A stretch of DNA of 64,000 bases, from contig NZ_JAHTMW010000002.1 of the NCBI RefSeq assembly GCF_026236535.1, forward strand, positions 248,001 to 312,000, written 5' to 3'. Both the position numbers and the translations under genes were made by a program. Source of the DNA: Streptomyces sp. SKN60 (GTDB lineage: Bacteria > Actinomycetota > Actinomycetes > Streptomycetales > Streptomycetaceae). The notes under the pieces were generated by a model. That model did no database searches. It saw only the letters and a list, made by a program, of their open reading frames with translations, and was not told the origin of the DNA. Shown here piece after piece: positions 51,445 through 60,477 of this stretch; the first letter of the stretch is position 1; each line of letters starts with the position of its first letter.

Positions 51445-52248
51445 ATGCGCAGCTACAACCCGGATCTCACGCCGCCCTGGAAGCGTTCGGCGCCCGTGCC
51501 GGAGGTGCCGGCCGATCCCGACCTCGTCGTCGAGGAGGTCTCGACGGGCTTCTGCGGGGCGGTGATCCGCTGCGAGGCGGGCACCGTGACCCTGGAGGAC
51601 CGCTTCGGCAAGCACCGGGTCTTCCCGATGGAGCCGCGGGGGTTCCTCCTGGAGGGCCGGCCGGTCACCCTGGTCCGTCCTTCCCGCCCCGCCCCCTCCC
51701 TCCCCTCCCGCACCGCCTCCGGCTCGATCGCCGTCCCGGGCGCGCGGGCCCGGGTGGCCCGCGCGGGCCGCATCTACGTCGAGGGCCGCCACGACGCCGA
51801 GCTGGTCGAGCGCGTCTGGGGCGACGACCTGCGCATCGAGGGCGTCGTCGTCGAGTACCTGGAGGGCATCGACGACCTACCCGCCGTCGTCGCCGAGTTC
51901 GCCCCGGCCCCCGACGCCCGGCTCGGCGTCCTGGTCGACCACCTGGTCGAGGGCTCCAAGGAGTCCCGCCTCGCCGCCCGGGTCTCCTCCCCGGACGTCC
52001 TGATCGTCGGCCACCCCTACATCGACGTCTGGCAGGCCGTGAAGCCCGCCGCCCTCGGCATCCCCGCCTGGCCGACCGTCCCCCGCGGCCAGGACTGGAA
52101 GACCGGCATCTGCCACGCCCTCGGCTGGCCCCCCAACACCGGCGCGGCCTGGCAGCACATCCTGTCCCGGGTCACCTCGTACAAGGACCTGGAACCGGAG
52201 CTCCTGGGCCGGGTGGAGGAGCTGATCGATTTCGTGACGGCGCCGTAG
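51445..52248 (+). CDS. DUF3097 family protein
   Basis: This 267-aa actinobacterial protein begins MRSYNPDLTPPWKRSAPVPEVPAD, cited in part. It has the strand block GAVIRCEAGTVTLEDRFGKHRVFPMEPRGFLLEG and a Toprim-like region around IYVEGRHDAELVERVWGDDLRIEGVVVEYLEGIDDLPA (both cited in part). VLVDHLVEGSKESRLA and VLIVGHPYIDVW follow, with a C-terminal LGWPPNTGAAWQHILSRV. This pattern, with acidic residues in Toprim positions, fits DUF3097. The biochemical role is not known. Confidence 0.9.
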   Translation: MRSYNPDLTPPWKRSAPVPEVPADPDLVVEEVSTGFCGAVIRCEAGTVTLEDRFGKHRVFPMEPRGFLLEGRPVTLVRPSRPAPSLPSRTASGSIAVPGARARVARAGRIYVEGRHDAELVERVWGDDLRIEGVVVEYLEGIDDLPAVVAEFAPAPDARLGVLVDHLVEGSKESRLAARVSSPDVLIVGHPYIDVWQAVKPAALGIPAWPTVPRGQDWKTGICHALGWPPNTGAAWQHILSRVTSYKDLEPELLGRVEELIDFVTAP

Positions 52249-52262
52249 GGCCAGGGGCGCCG

Positions 52263-53495
52263 CTAGTCCACCAGGTCCCGCACCACCGCGTCGGCCAGCA
52301 GCCGACCCCGCAGCGTCAGGACCGCCCGGCCCTCGGCGTACGGCTCCGCCGCGAGGAGGCCGTCCGACAGCGCCCGCTCGGCGGCGGCCAGCCCCGCCGG
52401 CTTGAGCAGCGCCAGCTCGACGCCCTCCCGGAGCCGCAGCTCCAGGAGCACCCGCTCGACGCGCCGGTCCTCGTCCGACAGGACCTCGCGTCCGGCACCG
52501 GGGGACCGTCCCGCCCCCAGCGCGGCCGCGTACGCGCCGGGGTGCTTGACGTTCCACCACCGCACGCCGCCGACGTGGCTGTGGGCGCCGGGGCCGGCGC
52601 CCCACCAGTCGGCGCCGCGCCAGTAGAGCTCGTTGTGGAGGCAGCGGCCGGCGTCCGAGGTGGCCCAGTTGGAGACCTCGTACCAGTGGAAGCCCGCCGC
52701 GGACAGCACGTCCTCGGCGATCAGGTAGCGGTCGGCGTGCACGTCGTCGTCGGTCATGGGTATCTCGCCGCGCCGGATGCGCCGGGCGAGCTGGGTGCCC
52801 TCCTCGACGATCAGCGCGTAGGCGCTGACGTGGTCGGGTCCGGCGCCGATCGCCGCGTCGAGGGAGGCCCGCCAGTCCTCGTCGGTCTCGCCGGGCGTGC
52901 CGTAGATGAGGTCGAGGTTGACGTGCTCGAAGCCGGCCGCGCGCGCCTCGCCGACACAGGCCTCGGGCCGCCCGGGGGTGTGGGTGCGGTCGAGGACCTT
53001 GAGGACGTGCTGCCGGGCGCTCTGCATGCCGAAGGAGATCCGGTTGAAGCCGCCCTCCCGCAGCGTGGCGAGATAGGCGGGGTCGACGGACTCCGGGTTC
53101 GCCTCGGTCGTCACCTCGGCGTCCTCGGCGAGCCCGAACTCGTCCCGGATGGCCGCGAGCATGGTCACGAGGTCGCCCGCGTCGAGCAGCGTGGGCGTGC
53201 CGCCGCCGACGAAGACGGTCCGCACCAGCCGCGGGTCGTCGCCGAGCACCTTGCGGGCCAGGCGTATCTCCTCGACGACCTGCCCCGCGTAGTTGTCCCG
53301 CGAGGCGAGCACCCCGCCGGCACCGCGCAGCTCGCTCGCGGTGTAGGTGTTGAAGTCGCAGTAACCGCACCGGGTGGCGCAGTACGGCACGTGCAGATAG
53401 AACCCGAGCGGTCGCTCCCCGGCGCCCTGAAGGGCGTGGGCGGGCAGCGCCCCGTCCTCGGGCATGGGCTCACCATCGGGCAGTACGGAAGGCAT
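52263..53495 (-). CDS. hemW: heme chaperone HemW (radical SAM)
   Basis: This 410-aa radical SAM protein, formerly called coproporphyrinogen III oxidase-like, has the cluster motif CATRCGYCDF (C-x-x-x-C-x-x-C, about residues 38-45). Other hallmarks are the VFVGGGTPTLLDAGDL region and TTEANPESVDP, then GFNRISFGMQS, and the HemN C-terminal domain with WYEVSNWATSDAGRCLHN, cited in part. The ATG at 53495 (MPSVLPDGEP) has a DnaA-box 16-mer 38 bases upstream. It lies next to the acyl-CoA ligase gene on the same strand. Confidence 0.94.
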   Translation of the reverse strand: MPSVLPDGEPMPEDGALPAHALQGAGERPLGFYLHVPYCATRCGYCDFNTYTASELRGAGGVLASRDNYAGQVVEEIRLARKVLGDDPRLVRTVFVGGGTPTLLDAGDLVTMLAAIRDEFGLAEDAEVTTEANPESVDPAYLATLREGGFNRISFGMQSARQHVLKVLDRTHTPGRPEACVGEARAAGFEHVNLDLIYGTPGETDEDWRASLDAAIGAGPDHVSAYALIVEEGTQLARRIRRGEIPMTDDDVHADRYLIAEDVLSAAGFHWYEVSNWATSDAGRCLHNELYWRGADWWGAGPGAHSHVGGVRWWNVKHPGAYAAALGAGRSPGAGREVLSDEDRRVERVLLELRLREGVELALLKPAGLAAAERALSDGLLAAEPYAEGRAVLTLRGRLLADAVVRDLVD

Positions 53496-53532
53496 GCAGC
53501 CATTGTCCCGTACTGCCCGACGGTCCCGCCGA

Positions 53533-53548
53533 GCCTGTGGATAACTCC
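53533..53548. promoter_or_regulatory. DnaA-box-containing 16-mer, copy 2 (inverted)
   Basis: GCCTGTGGATAACTCC is the reverse complement of the 16-mer at 46149-46164. It contains the DnaA 9-mer on the minus strand (53537-53545) and lies 38 bases before the hemW start. Confidence 0.55.
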
Positions 53549-53571
53549 ACACTGCCCTACGAAGGCCCAGG

Positions 53572-55449
53572 TCAGGCCTCCCGTGCCCCCGCGTACATCT
53601 CGTCGATGAGGTGCTGGTAGGTCCGCTCCACGACCGGTCGCTTCATCTTCAGGCTCGGCGTGAGTTCGCCGTGCTCGACGTCGAGGTCGCGGGGCAGGAG
53701 GCGGAACTTCTTGATGGTCTGCCAGCGCTGCAGGCCCTCGTTGAGGCGGGTGACGTAGCCCTCGATGAGCTGCTCGACCTGCGGGGAGGCGACGACCTCC
53801 GCGTACGTCTTGCCGGCGAGGTCGTGCTCGGCGGCCCAGCCGAGGATGGCGGGCTCGTCGAGCGCGATGAGCGCGCTGCAGTAGTTCCGGTCGGCGCCGA
53901 GGACCACGATGTTGGAGACGAACGGGCAGACGGCCTTGAACTGGCCCTCGATCTCCGTCGGGGCGATGTACTTGCCGCCGGAGGTCTTGAACAGGTCCTT
54001 CTTGCGGTCGGTGATCCGCAGGTAGCCGTCGGCGGACAGTTCGCCGATGTCGCCGGTGTGGAACCAGCCGTCGGACTCCAGGACCTCGGCGGTCTTCTCC
54101 GGCAGGCCGTGGTAGCCCTCCATGATGCCGGGGCTGCGGAGCAGGATCTCGCCGTCGTCGGCGATGCGGACCTCGGTGCCGGGCAGCGGCTTGCCTACGG
54201 TGCCGGTGCGGTAGGCCTCGCCGGGGTTGACGAAGGAGGCGGCGGAGGATTCCGTCAGGCCGTAGCCCTCCAGGATGTGGATGCCGGCGCCGGAGAAGAA
54301 GTAGCCGATGTCGGGGGCGAGGGCGACGGAGCCGGAGACGGCGGCGCGCAGCCGGCCGCCGAAGGCCTCGCGGAGCTTGCTGTAGACGAGCGCGTCGGCG
54401 ACCTTGTGCTTGGCGGAGAGGCCGAAGGGCGCGGAGGCGGTGCCGGTGCGGCGGAAGTTGTCCTGGGTGACCTTGGCGTACTCGCGGGCGACGCCGGCCG
54501 CCCACTGGAAGATCTTGTACTTGGCGCCGCCGCCCTCGCGGGCCTTGGCCGCCACGCCGTTGTAGACCTTCTCGAAGATCCGGGGGACGGCGGCCATGTA
54601 GGTGGGCTGCACGATCGGAAGGTTGACGATGATCTTGTCGATGCGGCCGTCGACGGCGGTGACGTGGCCGACCTCGATCTGGCCGGAGGTGAGGACCTTG
54701 CCGAAGACGTGGGCGAGCGGCAGCCAGAGGTACTGCACGTCGTCCTGGGTGACCAGGCCGGTGGCGGCGATGGCCTTGGCCATGTACGACCAGCTGTCGT
54801 GGCGCAGCCGCACGCCCTTGGGGCGGCCGGTGGTGCCGGAGGTGTAGATGAGGGTGGCGAGCTGCTCCTTGGTGATGGCGGCGACCCGCTCCTTGACCAC
54901 CTCGGCGTGCTTCTCCAGGTACGCCTTGCCGCGGGCCTCCAGGTCGGCGAGGGTGAGCACCCACTCGTCGGAGGTGTCGACGCCCTCGGCGTCGATGACG
55001 ACGACGTGGTGGAGCTGGGGCAGCTCGGCGCGCCGTTCGACGGCCTTGGCGTACTGGGCGGCGTTCTCCGCGATCAGGACGCGCGAGTCGGAGTCGGAGA
55101 GGATGAACGCCGACTCCTCGGCGTTGGTCTGCGGGTAGACGGTGGTGACGGCGGCGCCGGCGCACATGACGCCGAGGTCGGCGAGGATCCACTCGACCCG
55201 GGTGGCGGAGGCGAGGGCGACCCGCTCCTCGGGCTCGACGCCGAGGTCGATGAGGCCGGCGGCGATGGCGTGGACGCGTTCGGCGGCCTGCGCCCAGCTG
55301 AGCGACTTCCACTCGTCGGGACCCTGGCCGGAGGCGGCCGGTACCGGGTAGCGGTAGGCCTCGGCGTCCGGGGTCCGCTCCACGCGCTCCAGGAAGAGCG
55401 CCGCCACGGAGGGCGGCCGGTTCTCGATCAGGGTCTGTGTGTCGCTCAC
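53572..55449 (-). CDS. AMP-dependent long-chain acyl-CoA synthetase
   Basis: This 625-aa adenylate-forming enzyme activates fatty acids to acyl-CoA. Seen: the P-loop-like TLIYTSGTTGRPKGVRLRH (about residues 195-213), GYGLTESSAASFVNPGE, the ATP-binding GWFHTGDIGELSADGYLRITDRKKDLFKTSGGKYIAPTEIE (cited in part) and the C-terminal Lys-containing LTPSLKMKRP motif. The start is a GTG at 55449 with GGAGGACG upstream. It stands between hemW and lepA on the same strand. Confidence 0.95.
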   Translation of the reverse strand: MSDTQTLIENRPPSVAALFLERVERTPDAEAYRYPVPAASGQGPDEWKSLSWAQAAERVHAIAAGLIDLGVEPEERVALASATRVEWILADLGVMCAGAAVTTVYPQTNAEESAFILSDSDSRVLIAENAAQYAKAVERRAELPQLHHVVVIDAEGVDTSDEWVLTLADLEARGKAYLEKHAEVVKERVAAITKEQLATLIYTSGTTGRPKGVRLRHDSWSYMAKAIAATGLVTQDDVQYLWLPLAHVFGKVLTSGQIEVGHVTAVDGRIDKIIVNLPIVQPTYMAAVPRIFEKVYNGVAAKAREGGGAKYKIFQWAAGVAREYAKVTQDNFRRTGTASAPFGLSAKHKVADALVYSKLREAFGGRLRAAVSGSVALAPDIGYFFSGAGIHILEGYGLTESSAASFVNPGEAYRTGTVGKPLPGTEVRIADDGEILLRSPGIMEGYHGLPEKTAEVLESDGWFHTGDIGELSADGYLRITDRKKDLFKTSGGKYIAPTEIEGQFKAVCPFVSNIVVLGADRNYCSALIALDEPAILGWAAEHDLAGKTYAEVVASPQVEQLIEGYVTRLNEGLQRWQTIKKFRLLPRDLDVEHGELTPSLKMKRPVVERTYQHLIDEMYAGAREA

Positions 55450-55565
55450 GACGTCCTCCGGGCGGCGGCGGTGCGGTCAGGCGGGGCGTAACTAACTGGC
55501 GAGTAACCTTCGAGCGGCTTCAGAGTAGAGCGCCGGGGACTGGCGCGTAAGGGCTTGCATATAAC

Positions 55566-55602
55566 GAACGGGTCTGCACGCCGTCGGCGTACAGACCCGT
55601 TC
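55566..55602. terminator. terminator of lepA
   Basis: A 17-bp stem with one C/A mismatch (GAACGGGTCTGCACGCC and complement) around GTC lies 18 bases after the lepA stop on the minus strand. Confidence 0.85.
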
Positions 55603-55619
55603 GCGGTGGCACGGCGTGG

Positions 55620-57488
55620 CTACTTCTTGGCCTTGCCCGCGGACTCGTCGCTGGAGAGGACGGCGATGAAGGCCTCCTGGGGGACCTCCACGGAGCCAAC
55701 CATCTTCATCCGCTTCTTGCCTTCCTTCTGCTTCTCGAGCAGCTTCCGCTTACGGGAGATGTCACCGCCGTAGCACTTGGCGAGGACGTCCTTGCGGATG
55801 GCGCGGATGGTCTCGCGGGCGATGACCCGGGAGCCGATGGCGGCCTGGATGGGCACCTCGAAGGCCTGCCGCGGGATGAGCTCGCGCAGCTTGGCGACGA
55901 GCCGCACACCGTAGGCGTACGCGGCGTCCTTGTGGGTGATCGCCGAGAAGGCGTCGACCTTGTCGCCGTGCAGCAGGATGTCGACCTTCACGAGTGAACT
56001 GCTCTGCTCGCCGGTGGGCTCGTAGTCGAGCGAGGCGTAGCCGCGGGTCTTGGACTTCAGCTGGTCGAAGAAGTCGAAGACGATCTCGGCGAGCGGGAGG
56101 GTGTAGCGGATCTCGACGCGGTCCTCGGAGAGGTAGTCCATGCCGAGGAGGGTGCCGCGCCGGGTCTGGCACAGCTCCATGATGGAGCCGATGAACTCGG
56201 CGGGGGCGAGGATCGTGGCGCGCACGACCGGCTCGTACACCTCGTCGATCTTGCCCTCGGGGAACTCGCTCGGGTTGGTGACCGTGTGCTCGCTGCGGTC
56301 CTCCATCACGACGCGGTAGACCACGTTGGGGGCGGTGGCGATCAGGTCGAGGCCGAACTCGCGCTCCAGGCGCTCGCGGATCACGTCGAGGTGGAGCAGG
56401 CCGAGGAAGCCCACACGGAAGCCGAAGCCGAGGGCGGCGGAGGTCTCCGGCTCGTAGACCAGCGCGGCGTCGTTGAGCTGCAGCTTGTCGAGGGCGTCGC
56501 GCAGCTCGGGGTAGTCGGAGCCGTCCAGCGGGTAGAGGCCCGAGAACACCATCGGCTTCGGGTCCTTGTAGCCGCCGAGCGCCTCCTCGGCGCCCTTGCT
56601 CTGGGAGGTGATCGTGTCACCGACCTTGGACTGGCGGACGTCCTTCACACCGGTGATCAGATAGCCCACCTCGCCGACGCCGAGGCCGTCGGCCGGCAGC
56701 ATCTCGGGCGAGTTGGTGCCGATCTCCAGGAGCTCGTGGGTGGCGCCGGTCGACATCATCCTGATGCGCTCGCGCTTGTTGAGCTGGCCGTCGACGACCC
56801 GGACGTAGGTGACGACGCCGCGGTAGGAGTCGTAGACCGAGTCGAAGATCATCGCGCGGGCCGGGGCGTCGGCGTTGCCGACGGGGGCCGGGATGTCCCG
56901 GACGACGCGGTCGAGCAGCGCCTCGACGCCCATGCCGGTCTTGGCGGAGACCTTGAGGACGTCCTCGGGCTGGCAGCCGATGAGGTTGGCGAGCTCCTCG
57001 GCGAACTTCTCCGGCTGGGCGGCCGGCAGGTCGATCTTGTTGAGCACCGGGACGATGGTGAGGTCGTTCTCCATCGCCAGGTAGAGGTTGGCCAGGGTCT
57101 GCGCCTCGATGCCCTGGGCCGCGTCCACCAGCAGGATCGTGCCCTCGCAGGCGGCGAGCGAGCGGGAGACCTCGTAGGTGAAGTCGACGTGCCCCGGGGT
57201 GTCGATCATGTTCAGGATGTGCGTCCGGCCCAGCTCCGGCCCCTCGGTGGGGGCCCAGGGCAGACGGACCGCCTGGGACTTGATCGTGATGCCGCGCTCA
57301 CGCTCGATGTCCATCCGGTCGAGATACTGGGCGCGCATCTGCCGCTGGTCGACCACTCCGGTCAGCTGGAGCATCCGGTCGGCAAGGGTCGACTTGCCGT
57401 GGTCGATGTGCGCGATGATGCAGAAATTGCGGATCAGAGCCGGGTCGGTACGGCTCGGCTCGGGCACGTTGGTAGGAGTCGCGGGCAC
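55620..57488 (-). CDS. lepA: elongation factor 4 (LepA)
   Basis: This 622-aa translational GTPase back-translocates or rescues stalled ribosomes. Seen: G1 [18 protein letters not shown]2 with [11 protein letters not shown]3 DTPGHVDF, G4 NKIDLP, and the LepA-specific C-terminal region with [23 protein letters not shown] (cited in part). I chose the GTG at 57488 because it gives the usual 622-aa length ([16 protein letters not shown] start). It is divergent from rpsT. Confidence 0.97.
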   Translation of the reverse strand: MPATPTNVPEPSRTDPALIRNFCIIAHIDHGKSTLADRMLQLTGVVDQRQMRAQYLDRMDIERERGITIKSQAVRLPWAPTEGPELGRTHILNMIDTPGHVDFTYEVSRSLAACEGTILLVDAAQGIEAQTLANLYLAMENDLTIVPVLNKIDLPAAQPEKFAEELANLIGCQPEDVLKVSAKTGMGVEALLDRVVRDIPAPVGNADAPARAMIFDSVYDSYRGVVTYVRVVDGQLNKRERIRMMSTGATHELLEIGTNSPEMLPADGLGVGEVGYLITGVKDVRQSKVGDTITSQSKGAEEALGGYKDPKPMVFSGLYPLDGSDYPELRDALDKLQLNDAALVYEPETSAALGFGFRVGFLGLLHLDVIRERLEREFGLDLIATAPNVVYRVVMEDRSEHTVTNPSEFPEGKIDEVYEPVVRATILAPAEFIGSIMELCQTRRGTLLGMDYLSEDRVEIRYTLPLAEIVFDFFDQLKSKTRGYASLDYEPTGEQSSSLVKVDILLHGDKVDAFSAITHKDAAYAYGVRLVAKLRELIPRQAFEVPIQAAIGSRVIARETIRAIRKDVLAKCYGGDISRKRKLLEKQKEGKKRMKMVGSVEVPQEAFIAVLSSDESAGKAKK

Positions 57489-57566
57489 GCAGGGTTCTCG
57501 TCTCGGGCGATGTTCAGAACGGATACGTAGGCTCCATCGTCCCATGACTGCGGGCGGGTGCTCGGT

Positions 57567-57596
57567 TTGGGCGGTCTGGTGGGCGGCTGATATCGT
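57567..57596 (+). promoter_or_regulatory. candidate rpsT promoter
   Basis: TTGGGC at 57567-57572 and TATCGT at 57591-57596 are separated by 18 bases. The start codon of rpsT is 78 bases further on, leaving a leader in which S20 autoregulation might act. Confidence 0.45.
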
Positions 57597-57673
57597 GGAC
57601 GGCTGTGTCTCGTGTGCCCTCTCAGCTGCGTGACACGTCCTGAAGAAACATCGAACCTGTAAAGGCTCTTTTC

Positions 57674-57940
57674 GTGGCGAACATCAAGTCCCAGATCAAG
57701 CGGAACAAGACCAACGAGAAGGCGCGCCTGCGCAACAAGGCCGTCAAGTCGTCGCTCAAGACCGCGATCCGCAAGGCCCGCGAGGCTGTCGCCGCCGGCG
57801 ACCTCGAGAAGGCCACCGTGGCCGCTCGTGCCGCTTCGCGTCAGCTCGACAAGGCTGTCTCGAAGGGTGTCATCCACAAGAACGCCGCCGCCAACAAGAA
57901 GTCGGCGCTGGCCACCAAGGTTGCCACCCTCCAGGGCTGA
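57674..57940 (+). CDS. rpsT: 30S ribosomal protein S20
   Basis: This 88-aa protein is very rich in Lys and Ala. The start [26 protein letters not shown] (cited in part) and the three-helix pattern with [17 protein letters not shown] at the end are unmistakable. It binds 16S rRNA early in 30S assembly. The start is a GTG at 57674. A strong terminator follows at 58063-58114. Confidence 0.98.
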   Translation: MANIKSQIKRNKTNEKARLRNKAVKSSLKTAIRKAREAVAAGDLEKATVAARAASRQLDKAVSKGVIHKNAAANKKSALATKVATLQG

Positions 57941-58062
57941 GCTCTCTGATGTGACCGGCCGTCCGGGACTCCAGCGGGCCCTCTAACCGCTCCCGACGGC
58001 CACCCCGGCTCCGTACGCGAGACGCGTTCGCCACGCGTGTACGGGCCACCCGAGCAACATCC

Positions 58063-58114
58063 CGCAGGCCCCGCCGTCCTCCTTCCCCAGGAGGCGGCGG
58101 GGCCTGTGGCTTTT
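58063..58114 (+). terminator. rho-independent terminator after rpsT
   Basis: A long stem, CAGGCCCCGCCG(T)CCTCC pairing with GGAGGCGGCGGGGCCTG around TTCCCCA and with one bulged T, is followed by GTGGCTTTT. The T-run marks the plus-strand direction. Confidence 0.85.
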
Positions 58115-58143
58115 CCAGGGCCTTCCCGGCGTACGGCTACGCG

Positions 58144-59133
58144 TCAGGGGCGGCGCATGCGGGCGGCGCGGGCGATCGCGACGACCGCCTTCTCCAGGGC
58201 GTACTCGGGGTCGTCGCCGCCGCCCTTGACGCCGGCGTCGGCCTCGGCGACCGCGCGCAGGGCGAGGGAGACGCCGTCGGGGGTCCAGCCGCGCATCTGC
58301 TGGCGGACCCGGTCGATCTTCCAGGGCGGCATGCCGAGCTCGCGGGCGAGGTCGGCGGGGCGGCCGCCGCGGGCCGAGGACAGCTTGCCGATGGCCCGGA
58401 CGCCCTGGGCGAGGGCGCTGGTGATGAGGACCGGCGCGACGCCCGTGGACAGCGACCAGCGCAGGGCCTCCAGGGCCTCGGCGGCGCGGCCCTCGACGGC
58501 GCGGTCGGCGACGGTGAAGGAGGAGGCCTCGGCGCGGCCCGTGTAGTAGCGGCCGACGACCGCCTCGTCGATGGTGCCGTCGACGTCCGAGGTGAGCTGT
58601 GCGACGGCGGAGGCCAGTTCCCGCAGGTCGCTGCCGATGGCGTCGACGAGCGTCTGGCAGGCCTCGGGCGTGGCCGAGCGGCCGAGGCTGCGGAACTCCT
58701 GCCGCACGAAGGTCAGCCGCTCCGCGGGCTTGGTCGTCTTCGGGCAGGCGACCTCGCGGGCGCCCGCCTTGCGGGCCGCGTCGAGGAGCCCCTTGCCCTT
58801 GGCGCCGCCGGCGTGCAGCACCACGAGGGTGATCTCCTCGGCCGGGTCGTCGAGGTAGGCCTTGATCTCCTTGATGGTGTCCGCCGGCAGGTCCTGGGCG
58901 TTCCGCATGACCAGGACCTTGCGCTCGGCGAAGAGCGAGGGGCTGGTCAGCTCGGCGAGCGCGCCGGGCTGCAGCTGCTCGGGGGCGAGGTCGCGCACGT
59001 CGGTGTCGGCGTCGGCGGCCCGGGCGGCCGCCACCACCTCGCGCACGGCACGGTCGAGCAGCAGGTCCTCCTGGCCCACGGCGAGCGTGAGCGGGGCGAG
59101 GAGGTCGTCGGGGGAAGACTTCTTGGTGGCCAT
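58144..59133 (-). CDS. holA: DNA polymerase III delta subunit
   Basis: This 329-aa clamp-loader subunit starts MATKKSSPDDLLAPLTLAVG (cited in part) from the ATG at 59133. It has the HolA-type AAA+ like N-terminal domain with LAELTSPSLFAERKVLVMRNAQDL, followed by a helical lid with VGRYYTGRAEASSFTVADRAVEG. The C-terminal collar domain has LGMPPWKIDRVRQQMRGW. Delta lacks ATPase motifs, as expected. It lies close to comEC, as in other actinobacteria. Confidence 0.94.
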   Translation of the reverse strand: MATKKSSPDDLLAPLTLAVGQEDLLLDRAVREVVAAARAADADTDVRDLAPEQLQPGALAELTSPSLFAERKVLVMRNAQDLPADTIKEIKAYLDDPAEEITLVVLHAGGAKGKGLLDAARKAGAREVACPKTTKPAERLTFVRQEFRSLGRSATPEACQTLVDAIGSDLRELASAVAQLTSDVDGTIDEAVVGRYYTGRAEASSFTVADRAVEGRAAEALEALRWSLSTGVAPVLITSALAQGVRAIGKLSSARGGRPADLARELGMPPWKIDRVRQQMRGWTPDGVSLALRAVAEADAGVKGGGDDPEYALEKAVVAIARAARMRRP

Positions 59134-59183
59134 CGCGGTCAAGGATCCCACGCGCCACCGACAGCCGGTCCATCGTCGAGAAT

Positions 59184-59435
59184 GTGCGCGTGAGCGATGT
59201 GAGACACGTGCTGGTGCTGCCCGACCGCGACGCGGCCGAGGAGGTCGCGGAGGAGCTTGTGGACCGCTTCGGGCTTGCCGAGGAGCCGCAGCTCGTCCGG
59301 GACGCCCTGGCCGGCGAGGACGACGCGGAGGACGCCCAGTGGCTGGTCGTCGTCGAGGACCCGGAGGGCCGCCTCGACCCGGCGGCCCTGGACGCGCTGG
59401 CCGCCGAGCACGAGGGCTGGCTGGAGGCCCCCTGA
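59184..59435 (+). CDS. 83-aa conserved-looking hypothetical protein
   Basis: This is a small acidic soluble protein, rich in D, E, A and V, with alternating strand and helix: HVLVLPDRDAAEEVAEELVDRFGLAEEP and AQWLVVVEDPEGRLDPAALDALAAEH, cited in part. It resembles a ribonuclease-inhibitor-like or RraB-like regulatory fold, but I do not recognise the family. It starts at a GTG at 59184 or the one at 59190. It is divergent from holA. The end is 8 bases from the convergent YceI gene. Confidence 0.68.
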   Translation: MRVSDVRHVLVLPDRDAAEEVAEELVDRFGLAEEPQLVRDALAGEDDAEDAQWLVVVEDPEGRLDPAALDALAAEHEGWLEAP

Positions 59436-59442
59436 GGCCGGC

Positions 59443-60324
59443 TCAGGACGCCTTGGGCACGATCTGGATGTCCAGGTCGATGGTGATGCTGGAGCCGATG
59501 GCCGCGATGCCGCGGGCGAGCAGGGTCTGCCAGGTGAGGGTGAAGTCCTCGCGGTGCAGTTCGGTGGTCGCCCGGCAGGCGCCGCGGGTCTCGCCCTGCA
59601 GCCCGTTGCCGAGGCCCAGGTACTGGGTGTCGAGGGTGACCGTGCGGCTGACGCCGTGCAGGGTGAGCGCGCCGGTGACGGCCCAGCGGCTGCCGCCCCG
59701 GTGCACGAACCGGTCGCTGTAGAACTCCAGCGTCGGATACGCGCCGACGTCGAGGAAGTCGCCGGAGCGCAGGTGGTCGTCGCGCATCTGGACGCCGGTG
59801 TCGATGGAGGCCGCGTCGATCACGACGTGCATGGCCGACTGCTCCATCCGCTCGGCGATCCGCACGGCGCCCGCGAAGCTGTTGAACCGGCCGTGGATCC
59901 GGGCCAGTCCGATGTGCCGGGCGGTGAAGCCGATCTGCGAGTGGGTGGGGTCGATCTCCCAGTCGCCGGGCTCGGGCAGCGTCTGCTGCGGCGCGATCCG
60001 GAGCCGTACGTCGCCCAGGCCCGCGTGCCCGGACTCCTCGACGAGGGCGTTGGAGTGGTACGGCGTGTAGCCCTCGGCCGTCACCGCGACCCGGTACTCC
60101 CCGGCCGGCACGGTCGCGAGCACGCTGCCGTACGGGTCGGTCTCCCCGGCCAGCACCTTGCGCCCCGCCGTGTCGGTCACGGTGAACTCCGCCTGCCGGA
60201 CCGGCTCGTCCACCGGATCCAGGACCCGGCAGCTGAGCACCCCCGCCGAGGACGGGACCGTGATGCCCGCCAGCGGACCGCCCCTGGAGGCTCCCGCACC
60301 ACGCTTGCCGAACAGACCGAACAC
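59443..60324 (-). CDS. YceI-family protein with N-terminal carboxypeptidase-like domain
   Basis: The protein is about 293 aa. The first half (residues about 20-110) is an Ig-like/carboxypeptidase-regulatory domain with GVLSCRVLDPVDEPVRQAEFTVTD and VPAGEYRVAVTAEGYTPYHS. The second half is a YceI lipocalin-like barrel: WEIDPTHSQIGFTARHIGLARIHGRFNSF, then GDFLDVGAYPTLEFYSDRFV, and GALTLHGVSRTVTLDTQYLG, all cited in part. YceI proteins bind isoprenoid-type lipids. The start is uncertain; I used the GTG at 60324, and a GTG at 60396 with GGGTG is an alternative. Confidence 0.85.
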   Translation of the reverse strand: MFGLFGKRGAGASRGGPLAGITVPSSAGVLSCRVLDPVDEPVRQAEFTVTDTAGRKVLAGETDPYGSVLATVPAGEYRVAVTAEGYTPYHSNALVEESGHAGLGDVRLRIAPQQTLPEPGDWEIDPTHSQIGFTARHIGLARIHGRFNSFAGAVRIAERMEQSAMHVVIDAASIDTGVQMRDDHLRSGDFLDVGAYPTLEFYSDRFVHRGGSRWAVTGALTLHGVSRTVTLDTQYLGLGNGLQGETRGACRATTELHREDFTLTWQTLLARGIAAIGSSITIDLDIQIVPKAS

Positions 60325-60477
60325 TTTCCGTACCCCCGGAAGACCAGCTGACGTTTTCGCTTCGACGAAACCTGACGAGAAAACGCATTCGATCACCCTT
60401 GCCGTGTTCGAGGCAAACGACGTAAGTGTTACCGGAGGTCCGTTTTCGGCGGAGTGGGCCGGAGCCCGACTCCCGTG

